A DNA stretch of 16,828 nucleotides, from positions 1 to 16,828 of the forward strand of contig JBAYFS010000032.1 of assembly GCA_041667045.1 (NCBI GenBank), in the 5' to 3' direction. The number at the start of each line of letters is the position of its first letter. Position 1 is the stretch's first letter. The DNA comes from JAQVSV01 sp041667045. Lineage in GTDB: Bacteria > Elusimicrobiota > Elusimicrobia > Elusimicrobiales > Elusimicrobiaceae. This document shows positions 6,663 to 12,993 of the stretch, piece after piece. Under the pieces are notes generated by a model. That model saw nothing but the letters and a program-made list of their open reading frames with translations, was not told the DNA's origin and made no database searches. The translations under genes and the position numbers were made by a program.

Positions 6663-9263
6663 CTAAATATTGCCTGCTTTTACGGGTGTTTCTTTTTTGA
6701 ACGCCAGCTGGTCCTTTTTCCCGGCGGTAGCCGTAATGCGGTCGCCCGGCACAAAAAAGCCGTTTAATATCTGCATTGCCAGCGGGTCCTGAACCAGCCG
6801 CTGAACAGCCCGTTTCATGGGCCTGGCCCCGAAGGCGGGGTCATAGCCCTGCTCAAACAGAACGTCCCGGGCGGAGTCGGTAAGTTCAAGAGTCATATCC
6901 CGGTCCTTGAGCAGATTGGAAATGTGCTTTAACTGCAGGTCCGCTATCACGTGCAGGTTTTCTTTTGTCAGCGAATTGAAAATTATGGTTTCGTCAATTC
7001 TGTTTATGAATTCCGGGCGGAAGTGTTCGAGCAGGATTTTCTGGATGGTGTCCCGCAGTTTTTCCGCGCCGCCGCCTTCCATGATTTCACGGGAAGCTAT
7101 GTTCGAAGTCATTATGATGACCGTGTTTTTAAAATCAACGCTTCGGCCCTTGCCGTCGGTTAGGCGCCCGTCGTCAAGAATCTGAAGGAACACGTTAAAG
7201 ACATCAGGATGCGCTTTTTCTATTTCGTCTAGAAGTATGACCGCATAGGGGCGGCGACGCACTTTTTCGGTGAGCTGCCCGCCTTCTTCGTAACCCACAT
7301 AACCGGGAGGCGCGCCTATAAGCCGCGCGACGGCGTGCTTTTCCATGTATTCGGACATGTCTATGCGGATCATGGCCTTTTCGTCGTCGAACAGGAATTC
7401 CGCCAGCGTCTTGGCGAGTTCGGTTTTGCCCACGCCGGTGGGGCCCAGGAACAGAAAGCTTCCTATGGGCCGGTTGGGCGAGGAAAGCCCCGAGCGTGAC
7501 CGCCGCACGGCGTTCGCTATCAGGCCCAGCGCTTCGTCCTGGCCCACTACGCGCATTTTCAGGCGTTCTTCCATGTTTACAAGTTTGCTCACCTCGCCTT
7601 CAAGCATTTTCGCGACGGGCACGCCCGTCCATTTGGAAACAATTTTGGCGATATCCTCCTCGTCCACTTCTTCCCTGAGCATACTGCCGTTTTTCTGGAT
7701 TTTCGCCAGTTCGCCGTTCGCTTTTTCAAGTTCTTTTTCAAGCGTAAGGCGTTTGCCGTAGCGCAGTTCGGCTGCTTTGTCCAGGTCGCCCTGCCGCTGA
7801 GCGAGTTCCTCGTCCGTTCTGCTTTTTTCTATGTCCGCTTTCAGTTTGCGTATCTTGGCAATGATTTCCTTTTCGGCGGTCCATTTAAGCTTGAGTTTTG
7901 AGGAGTCTTCCTTTAAGTTGGCGATTTCGGCTTCGGTGTTTTTAAGCATTTTCACGGAACCTTCGTCGGTTTCCTTGCTGAGCGCCTGTTTTTCAATCTG
8001 CAGGTGCGTGAGCCGCCGTTCCAGCTTGTCAATATCGTCGGGCATGGAGTCAATCTGCACGCGCAGGCTGGAGGCCGCCTCGTCAATAAGGTCTATGGCT
8101 TTATCCGGCAGGAAACGGTCTGTTATATACCGGTCCGACAGTTTCGCCGCCGCGATTATGGCGTTGTCTTTTATCCGCACGCCGTGGTGCACTTCATAGC
8201 GTTCCTTCAGGCCGCGCAGGATGGCGATGGTATCTTCCACCGAAGGCTGGCCTATAAAAACCGGCTGGAACCGGCGTTCAAGCGCGGGGTCTTTTTCGAT
8301 ATACTTTTTATACTCGTTAAGAGTGGTCGCTCCGATGCAGTGCAGTTCGCCGCGCGAAAGAGCCGGCTTGAGCATGTTGGACGCGTCCATTGACCCTTCC
8401 GACGCGCCCGCCCCGACCAGCGTGTGGATTTCGTCAATAAACAGGATGGCGGCGCCGTGCGATTCTTCAAGTTCTTTCAGTACGGCTTTGAGGCGTTCCT
8501 CGAATTCGCCGCGGAATTTGGCGCCCGCGATAAGCGCGCCCAGATCGAGAGAAACCACCTTTTTGTTTTTCAGGCCTTCCGGCACCTGTCCCGCCGCGAT
8601 GCGCAGGGCAATCCCCTCAACTATGGCGGTTTTGCCCACGCCCGGCTCGCCGATAAGCGCGGGATTGTTTTTTGTCCTGCGGGAAAGCACCTGAATAACA
8701 CGGCGGATTTCCTCGTCCCGCCCGATAACCGGGTCAAGTTTTCCCTGGCGAGCGGCGTCGGTCAGATCGCGCGCGTATTTTTTCAGCGCTTGGTATTTAC
8801 CCTCGGCGTTCTGGTCAGTTACCTTGTGTCCGCCTCTTATGGAGGCGAGCGCTTTTAAAACCTCATTATGCGTTACTCCGTTAACGGAAAGTATTTTTCC
8901 GGCTGAGTCGCCGGTTTCCTTAGTCATGGACAGAAGCACGTGTTCGGAGGAAATGAATTCATCTTTCAGCGTTTTCATTTCGCGCAGGGCGTCGTCCAGC
9001 GTTTTTCTTAGCGCGCTGGAAAAATAACGCTCGCCTCCGCTTACGGATGGCAGTTTTTTAAGTTCGGCTTCAACCTGCGCGGCGACGCTTTCCGGAGCGG
9101 CTCCGGTTTTGGCGATAACGTCGGCGACCAGGCCGTTTTCCTGGGTTAAGAGGGCATAAAGGAGGTGCAGCGGTTCAATCTGCTGCTGTGAACGCTCGGC
9201 GGCGATTTCTTCCGCCTGCGCTATGGCATCCTGCACTTTTACCGTGAATTTATCCGTTTTCAT
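6663..9263 (-). CDS. clpB: ATP-dependent protein disaggregase ClpB
   Basis: ClpB is the hexameric Hsp100 chaperone that threads aggregated proteins through its pore with DnaK/DnaJ/GrpE. This 866-residue copy is full length. It has the N-terminal double Clp repeat (about 1-145). The first AAA+ domain carries Walker A GEPGVGKT at 205-212 and Walker B ILFIDE at 273-278. A long coiled-coil middle domain (about 400-525) is specific to ClpB and separates it from ClpA/ClpC. The second AAA+ domain carries Walker A GPTGVGKT at 607-614 and Walker B ILLDE at 676-680. The ClpB-type C-terminal domain includes FRPEFINRID and GYDPAFGARPMKR. No ClpP-binding IGF/IGL loop is evident, as expected. The ATG at 9263 lies inside the end of the hspR gene (14 bp overlap), so translation is probably coupled. 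No clear terminator follows before the protease promoter. Confidence 0.98.
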   Translation of the reverse strand: MKTDKFTVKVQDAIAQAEEIAAERSQQQIEPLHLLYALLTQENGLVADVIAKTGAAPESVAAQVEAELKKLPSVSGGERYFSSALRKTLDDALREMKTLKDEFISSEHVLLSMTKETGDSAGKILSVNGVTHNEVLKALASIRGGHKVTDQNAEGKYQALKKYARDLTDAARQGKLDPVIGRDEEIRRVIQVLSRRTKNNPALIGEPGVGKTAIVEGIALRIAAGQVPEGLKNKKVVSLDLGALIAGAKFRGEFEERLKAVLKELEESHGAAILFIDEIHTLVGAGASEGSMDASNMLKPALSRGELHCIGATTLNEYKKYIEKDPALERRFQPVFIGQPSVEDTIAILRGLKERYEVHHGVRIKDNAIIAAAKLSDRYITDRFLPDKAIDLIDEAASSLRVQIDSMPDDIDKLERRLTHLQIEKQALSKETDEGSVKMLKNTEAEIANLKEDSSKLKLKWTAEKEIIAKIRKLKADIEKSRTDEELAQRQGDLDKAAELRYGKRLTLEKELEKANGELAKIQKNGSMLREEVDEEDIAKIVSKWTGVPVAKMLEGEVSKLVNMEERLKMRVVGQDEALGLIANAVRRSRSGLSSPNRPIGSFLFLGPTGVGKTELAKTLAEFLFDDEKAMIRIDMSEYMEKHAVARLIGAPPGYVGYEEGGQLTEKVRRRPYAVILLDEIEKAHPDVFNVFLQILDDGRLTDGKGRSVDFKNTVIIMTSNIASREIMEGGGAEKLRDTIQKILLEHFRPEFINRIDETIIFNSLTKENLHVIADLQLKHISNLLKDRDMTLELTDSARDVLFEQGYDPAFGARPMKRAVQRLVQDPLAMQILNGFFVPGDRITATAGKKDQLAFKKETPVKAGNI

Positions 9264-9546
9264 CCGAGTTCTCTATATCCTTTAAATTAATATGGTAAAT
9301 CTGTTTTATTTCCAGCACGAATTTTATGCCCTCGACATTGACGTTTCGGTGTAGCATATTGGCGATTTCAATAAGCAGGTTAATGTCCCGGTCGCAAAAC
9401 ATTCTTTGGTTCCCGCCGCTGCGGCTGGGCAGCAGGATGCCGTTTTTTTCAAGCCAGCGGATAGTGTAAACCGGCAGGCCACACAGTTTCGCCGCGGTGC
9501 TGATGTTGTACAGAGGAGTGTTTTCGTCTCGGTCAAGGTTTATCAT
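9250..9546 (-). CDS. hspR: MerR-family heat-shock repressor, HspR-like
   Basis: This is a 98-residue MerR-type DNA-binding protein. The winged-helix part (about 12-50: LYNISTAAKLCGLPVYTIRWLEKNGILLPSR then GNQR) carries the usual 'YxIstAAxlcGlpvxTIRxlEkxGll.P.R..GnqR' spacing. The segment NVNVEGIKFVLEI (68-80) matches the HspR-specific 'gvNlaGvk.iLe' helix. In actinobacteria HspR represses dnaK, clpB and its own gene, with DnaK as co-repressor. Sitting directly on clpB, with a 14-bp overlap, is strong contextual support. At 98 residues it is shorter than typical HspR (about 120-150), lacking most of the C-terminal tail. I see no ribosome site before the ATG at 9546, and the promoter candidate is so close that the transcript may be leaderless. 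The first 16 codons of clpB are preceded only by weak AGAG. Confidence 0.82.
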   Translation of the reverse strand: MINLDRDENTPLYNISTAAKLCGLPVYTIRWLEKNGILLPSRSGGNQRMFCDRDINLLIEIANMLHRNVNVEGIKFVLEIKQIYHINLKDIENSDENG

Positions 9547-9548
9547 GG

Positions 9549-9561
9549 TGATAGCCTATCA
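9549..9561. promoter_or_regulatory. 13-bp palindrome overlapping the hspR -10 box; candidate operator
   Basis: TGATAG-C-CTATCA is a perfect inverted repeat with a single central base. It covers the -10 hexamer of the hspR promoter candidate and ends 3 bp before the start codon. It does not resemble the actinobacterial HspR box (HAIR, CTTGAGT-N7-ACTCAAG). The position is right for a repressor that blocks RNA polymerase, so autoregulation by the HspR-like protein is plausible but unproven. Confidence 0.4.
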
Positions 9562-9581
9562 GGAATAATGCTATTTGTCAA
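9553..9581 (-). promoter_or_regulatory. Candidate promoter of hspR-clpB
   Basis: A perfect -35 hexamer TTGACA (9581-9576 on the minus strand) is followed by 17 bp and TAGGCT (9558-9553), a poor -10 (3 of 6). The end of the -10 is only 6 bp from the ATG at 9546, so transcription from it would begin at or next to the start codon. A weak -10 with a perfect -35 at exact spacing is common in repressed promoters. An alternative promoter further upstream, giving a normal leader, cannot be excluded. Confidence 0.45.
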
Positions 9582-9601
9582 CAACAAAGCTGATATGTTG
9601 T
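9581..9601. repeat. 21-bp inverted repeat ACAACA-N9-TGTTGT upstream of hspR -35
   Basis: Six-base arms at 9581-9586 and 9596-9601 are perfectly complementary across 9 bp. The element abuts the hspR -35 hexamer. Its total span of 21 bp equals that of the known HspR operator (7-7-7), although the arm sequence differs. It could be a second operator or chance. Confidence 0.35.
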
Positions 9602-9634
9602 GTTATGTATTGGCGGTCATGGCGGATCTCATAC

Positions 9635-9663
9635 TTGCGCAACGCTAAGCGTTTCTATAGAAT
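9635..9663 (+). promoter_or_regulatory. Candidate promoter of the nitroreductase-hydE unit with 13-bp palindrome in its spacer
   Basis: TTGCGC (9635-9640, 3 of 6) and TAGAAT (9658-9663, 5 of 6) are separated by 17 bp. Within that spacer lies the perfect 13-bp palindrome AACGCT-A-AGCGTT at 9641-9653, where many repressors and MerR-type activators bind. A predicted start near 9670 leaves about 29 nt of leader that includes the AAGGAG ribosome site at 9688-9693. Confidence 0.45.
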
Positions 9664-9698
9664 GGTTTTGCAGGCAATTTGTTTATTAAGGAGCGTGT

Positions 9699-10520
9699 AT
9701 GCCGCAAGAACAGTTTTGTTCCGTGGATAAAACCAAATGCGGGGGTGACGGATTGTGTTCGGTCATTTGTCCGCTCGGGCTTTTCAGCATGAAGGACGGT
9801 ATCCCTGTCCCGGTCGCCCATGCCTCCGAATCCTGCATACGATGCGGACACTGTGTGGCGGTCTGTCCGCGGGGCGCGCTGTCTCTTGCCGGGATGAACG
9901 CGCAGGACTGTCCTCTAGCCAAAAACGCGCCGAAACTCGACGACGGTCAGATAGAATTGCTCCTGCGGTCCCGCCGCTCCATCCGGCACTATCTCGCCAA
10001 ACAGGTGGAGAAAGAAAAACTCGCCAGGCTTATTGACCTGGCGCATTACGCGCCCACCGCAAGCAACAGCCAGCAGGTGGAATGGCTTGTTTTGAATTCC
10101 CGGGATAAAGTGGCGGCAGTGGCGGCTAAAACCGCTGATTATTTCAGCAGTCTGGCGAAAGCGGGCAACGCAGGGAAATACCGTCCGGATCTGATTGCCG
10201 AGGCTTTTTATTCCGGAAAAGATATTATCTCGCGCGGAGCTCCGGCTCTGGTGTTCGCCCATGCGCCGGAAAATTATGAACTGGCGTGCATTGACTGCAC
10301 AATCGCGCTCACCCAGATGGAACTCGCGGCTATTTCCCTGGGCCTCGGGGCCTGCTGGGCAGGTTTTATCATGATGGCGGCGCGGGCCTGGCCCGCTTTG
10401 CGCGATTCGCTGGGCGTGCCGCCCGGACATGTTTGCTATGGCGGACTTATGCTAGGATATCCTGAATATAAATACACGCGTCTGCCAATGCGCAAAACGC
10501 CAAAAATAATCTGGGGCTGA
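9699..10520 (+). CDS. Ferredoxin-nitroreductase fusion protein (2x Fe-S plus FMN domain)
   Basis: This is a 273-residue cytoplasmic flavoprotein. Residues 1-60 form a bacterial-type ferredoxin domain. The second cluster is complete (C46-x2-C49-x2-C52-x3-C56-P). The first reads C14-x2-D17-x2-C20-x3-C24-P, with aspartate where the second cysteine normally sits; together with C56/C24 swapping between clusters this may give a labile or 3Fe cluster. From about residue 83 the nitroreductase fold starts with the FMN-binding RSRRSIRHY (90-98), followed by APTASNSQQVEW, which is standard for the family. Members reduce nitro- or quinone-type substrates or unknown metabolites with electrons from ferredoxin; the substrate here cannot be assigned. 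An excellent ribosome site (AAGGAG, 5 bp spacing) fixes the start. The gene is divergent from hspR and 18 bp upstream of hydE, so probably co-transcribed with it. Confidence 0.93.
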   Translation: MPQEQFCSVDKTKCGGDGLCSVICPLGLFSMKDGIPVPVAHASESCIRCGHCVAVCPRGALSLAGMNAQDCPLAKNAPKLDDGQIELLLRSRRSIRHYLAKQVEKEKLARLIDLAHYAPTASNSQQVEWLVLNSRDKVAAVAAKTADYFSSLAKAGNAGKYRPDLIAEAFYSGKDIISRGAPALVFAHAPENYELACIDCTIALTQMELAAISLGLGACWAGFIMMAARAWPALRDSLGVPPGHVCYGGLMLGYPEYKYTRLPMRKTPKIIWG

Positions 10521-10538
10521 TGTTTTGGGCAGAGACTA

Positions 10539-11576
10539 ATGAACAGAGAAAAAATCATCTCGCTTTTGAGCCTGCGCGACCAGGGTGAAATTAATAAGCT
10601 TTTCCACGAAGCCTGTCTGGTGCGCGATAAATGTCTTGGCGGCAAGGTATATTTCCGCGGCCTTATTGAAATCAGCAATATCTGCGGGAAGAACTGCTAT
10701 TACTGCGGTATCCGACGGGACAATGCCGCCGTAAACCGTTACGCTATGAGCTCCGGGGAAATAGTGGACGCCGCTTCCTGGGCTTATATCAACGGCTACG
10801 GGTCCGTGGTGCTGCAGTCCGGAGAAATGGTTTCGGAAGAATCAGCTTCCTTTATCGAAACACTGATAACCGAAATCATGCGCAAAACAGACGGAAAACT
10901 GGGCATAACCCTTTCTTTAGGCGAACAGCCTGTGGAAACGTACCTGCGCTGGAAGGCCGCCGGGGCGAGCCGTTATCTTCTCAGAATTGAAACGTCGTCG
11001 CCGGAACTTTACGCAAAACTGCATCCTCCTGACCACAGTTTCGAGCGCAGAATACAGTGTCTTGAAAACCTGAAAGCCGCGGGGTATCAGCTGGGAACCG
11101 GCGTTATGATCGGTTTGCCTTTCCAGACTATCGAAAATCTGGCGGATGATTTGCTGTTTTTTGAGAAAATGGATGTTGATATGCTGGGTATGGGTCCTTA
11201 TATCGTGCATGAGCAGACGCCACTGGCGGGTTCGCAGGTTTCGGCTGAGATGAATTTTGACCTCAGTCTCCTTATGATCGCCGTCGCCCGCATAATGCTT
11301 AAGGATGTAAATATCGCCGCCACCACCGCATTGCAGGCCATAAATCCTCGCGGGCGCGAACTGGGGCTTGAAGCCGGAGCCAATGTGATAATGCCTAATC
11401 TTACTCCGGTTAAATACCGCGCGGACTATAAGCTCTATGAGGGCAAGCCTTGCCTTGATGAGGACGCCGCCCGCTGTAAAGGCTGTCTTGAACGCAGAAT
11501 ACGCGAAACCGGCATGGAGATAGGATACTTCGAAAAAGGTGATCCTGTCCATTTTGAAAAAAGAAAAAGGGCCTAG
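10539..11576 (+). CDS. hydE: [FeFe]-hydrogenase maturation radical SAM protein HydE
   Basis: HydE is one of three maturases (with HydF and HydG) that build the 2Fe subcluster of [FeFe]-hydrogenase; it is thought to act on a complex made by HydG. The 345-residue protein has the radical SAM cluster motif C49-x3-C53-x2-C56 in the HydE-typical setting FRGLIEISNICGKNCYYCGIRRDN (read in two parts: 39-48 and 49-62). It continues with the radical SAM barrel (GEMVSEES, IETSSPELYAKLHP, GVMIGLPFQT). Near the C-terminus the cysteines C305-x7-C313-x2-C316 have the spacing of the second, non-essential cluster site of Thermotoga maritima HydE (Cys311/319/322). PylB and biotin synthase are relatives, but the GIRRDN and C-terminal cysteines favour HydE. 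No hydF, hydG or hydrogenase gene is in the window. Only a weak ribosome site precedes the ATG. The upstream nitroreductase ends 18 bp away. Confidence 0.9.
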   Translation: MNREKIISLLSLRDQGEINKLFHEACLVRDKCLGGKVYFRGLIEISNICGKNCYYCGIRRDNAAVNRYAMSSGEIVDAASWAYINGYGSVVLQSGEMVSEESASFIETLITEIMRKTDGKLGITLSLGEQPVETYLRWKAAGASRYLLRIETSSPELYAKLHPPDHSFERRIQCLENLKAAGYQLGTGVMIGLPFQTIENLADDLLFFEKMDVDMLGMGPYIVHEQTPLAGSQVSAEMNFDLSLLMIAVARIMLKDVNIAATTALQAINPRGRELGLEAGANVIMPNLTPVKYRADYKLYEGKPCLDEDAARCKGCLERRIRETGMEIGYFEKGDPVHFEKRKRA

Positions 11577-11599
11577 ATGAAAAATAGGTCCAAAGACCC

Positions 11600-11628
11600 T
11601 TATTAACCGCGTGCATTTCCCTTATATT
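11600..11628 (+). promoter_or_regulatory. Weak promoter candidate for the phospholipase D-like gene
   Basis: TTATTA (11600-11605, 3 of 6) and TATATT (11623-11628, 5 of 6) lie 17 bp apart. The -10 is 12 bp from the ATG at 11641, which would leave a leader of only about 6 nt. The 64-bp gap after hydE also holds a short, imperfect hairpin (GGGCCTA 11569-11575 with TAGGTCC 11585-11591) that lacks a T-tract, so transcription from the hydE unit could also read through. Confidence 0.3.
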
Positions 11629-11640
11629 AGATTGGTGCCT

Positions 11641-12903
11641 ATGAAACATGCTTTGTTAAAACTATTTCACTTAATCTCTTTCGCGGCGGTTTTTTGCCTT
11701 GCCGGATTTGGCGCGGATAATTTTTCCGCTCTTGCCGGGCTCCGGAATTCGGTAGCGTCTTTTGACGATGAAATCCCTGCGGTCCGTACCGGCGGGACTG
11801 ATGAATCCCGTGCGCCGGTATTTCGCGGACAGATTCCCCGCGTGGCTTTTTCCGATACGAACCGCATAAGCGATTACATAGCCGCGCTTATTAACGGCAG
11901 TAAAACTTCGGTTGACGTGGCGATTTACGGGCTTTCCCTGCCGGCGGTTGCCGAAGCGTTGGTTAACGCCAAAAACCGCGGCGTTGTCGTTCGCGTGATA
12001 ATGAACCAGAGCCACGTTTTCCCCAAAACCTCCCCCGAGATACAGCGGCTGATAGATTGCGGCGTCAACATGCGTATTTTGCGCGGGACCGGGAAATGGG
12101 GCATAATGCACAATAAAATCGGAATTTTTGACGGCAAAACCCTGGTAATGGGTTCCTTTAACTGGGCGAACACCGCCGATACCGCGAATTTCGAAAACGC
12201 GATTTTTAATACCGACCCCGGCATTATACAAGGCTATCAGGCTTACTTTGACTGGATGTGGGCGCTGACAAAACATATTTCGAGCGGGGCCGACACTTCC
12301 GAAATTCCTTACGGCAGTTACGGCAGGCCGCCTTCGGATCCGACCACGCCCTACTATTTTAACGGAGTCAGTTTTCCCAGATATGTGTTTTCACCCGTGG
12401 GCGGAACCGAAGCCGCCATCATAAGCGCGGTGAACGCGTCTCAGAAAACCATATCGGTGTGCATGTACAGCTTTTTTTCGCAAAACGTGGCCGACGCCCT
12501 GCTGGCGGCTAAAAACCGCGGAGTCAGTGTTTTCATAGTGATGGATAAGCTTCAGGCCGGCAGTTCGGCGCTTACGGGCTTTTTTGCCAGCAATGGCTTT
12601 AATGTGCGTTTGAGCAAAGGTTATGCCGGCAAAGGCGTGATGCATAACAAATTCGCCATTTTTGACAACGCGTTAATGCTTACCGGCTCGTTTAACTGGA
12701 GCGGCAGCGCGGAAAACAACAATCTGGAAAACATTATGTTCTCGCCGTTCGCTTCGGATATAAACGCCTATGCGGTAGAATTCAATAAAATATACAAGCA
12801 GGGTTACGCGCCCAAGGCAATCGAACTCAAGCCTGCAACCCGTATGGCGCTGGACGGTGGCAATCCCGAGGCATTTATTGAGGATGAAGAAGCGGACAGT
12901 TGA
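11641..12903 (+). CDS. Exported phospholipase D-like protein with two HKD domains
   Basis: This 420-residue protein has an N-terminal signal peptide (MKHALLKLFHLISFAAVFCL, probable cleavage near GFGA at about residue 25), so it acts in the periplasm or outside. Two PLD lobes follow, each with its own HxKxxxxD motif: H157-N-K159 to D164 (HNKIGIFD) and H335-N-K337 to D342 (HNKFAIFD), each followed by GSFNW. Two HKD motifs form one active site in this superfamily, which hydrolyses phosphodiester bonds of phospholipids or nucleic acids. The lobes also share the block AKNRGV, a sign of internal duplication. No transmembrane segment beyond the signal is visible, so it is unlike membrane-bound cardiolipin synthases. 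Whether it cuts lipid or DNA is undecided. An upstream GTG at 11611 would add ten residues ahead of the signal. ATG 11641 is preferred, with GGTG nearby as a weak ribosome site. The C-terminus is acidic (FIEDEEADS). Confidence 0.9.
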   Translation: MKHALLKLFHLISFAAVFCLAGFGADNFSALAGLRNSVASFDDEIPAVRTGGTDESRAPVFRGQIPRVAFSDTNRISDYIAALINGSKTSVDVAIYGLSLPAVAEALVNAKNRGVVVRVIMNQSHVFPKTSPEIQRLIDCGVNMRILRGTGKWGIMHNKIGIFDGKTLVMGSFNWANTADTANFENAIFNTDPGIIQGYQAYFDWMWALTKHISSGADTSEIPYGSYGRPPSDPTTPYYFNGVSFPRYVFSPVGGTEAAIISAVNASQKTISVCMYSFFSQNVADALLAAKNRGVSVFIVMDKLQAGSSALTGFFASNGFNVRLSKGYAGKGVMHNKFAIFDNALMLTGSFNWSGSAENNNLENIMFSPFASDINAYAVEFNKIYKQGYAPKAIELKPATRMALDGGNPEAFIEDEEADS

Positions 12904-12923
12904 AGTTTTTTTGAAAGAATCGG

Positions 12924-12954
12924 AAAAACCCGGGCCAACCCCCCGGGTTTTTTT
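12924..12954 (+). terminator. Rho-independent terminator after the phospholipase D-like gene
   Basis: A perfect 11-bp stem, AAAAACCCGGG (12924-12934) with CCCGGGTTTTT (12942-12952), closes a 7-base loop and runs into seven Ts (12948-12954). It lies 20 bp after the stop codon. The A-tract on the other side makes it potentially bidirectional. It separates the phospholipase D-like gene from the next operon. Confidence 0.93.
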
Positions 12955-12965
12955 ACGGAATTTTA

Positions 12966-12988
12966 TATAATGAAGGGAATACAGGGAG
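12966..12988 (+). promoter_or_regulatory. Perfect -10 box and ribosome site that fix the phosphopentomutase start
   Basis: TATAAT at 12966-12971 is a consensus -10. No good -35 is found at the right distance, because that place is taken by the terminator's right arm. AGGGAG at 12983-12988 sits 5 bp before ATG 12994. The in-frame ATG at 12970-12972 overlaps the -10 box and has no ribosome site, so the gene should be read from 12994. Confidence 0.55.
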
Positions 12989-12993
12989 AGCTT

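Noticed and set aside
9547..9698. Canonical HAIR operator (CTTGAGT-N7-ACTCAAG)
   Set aside because: Neither half-site is present on either strand of the divergent region.
11569..11599. Terminator after hydE
   Set aside because: The GGGCCTA/TAGGTCC stem contains a G-U pair, overlaps the stop codon and has no T-tract on the plus strand. The minus strand has a T-tract but a mismatch in the stem and no gene to end.
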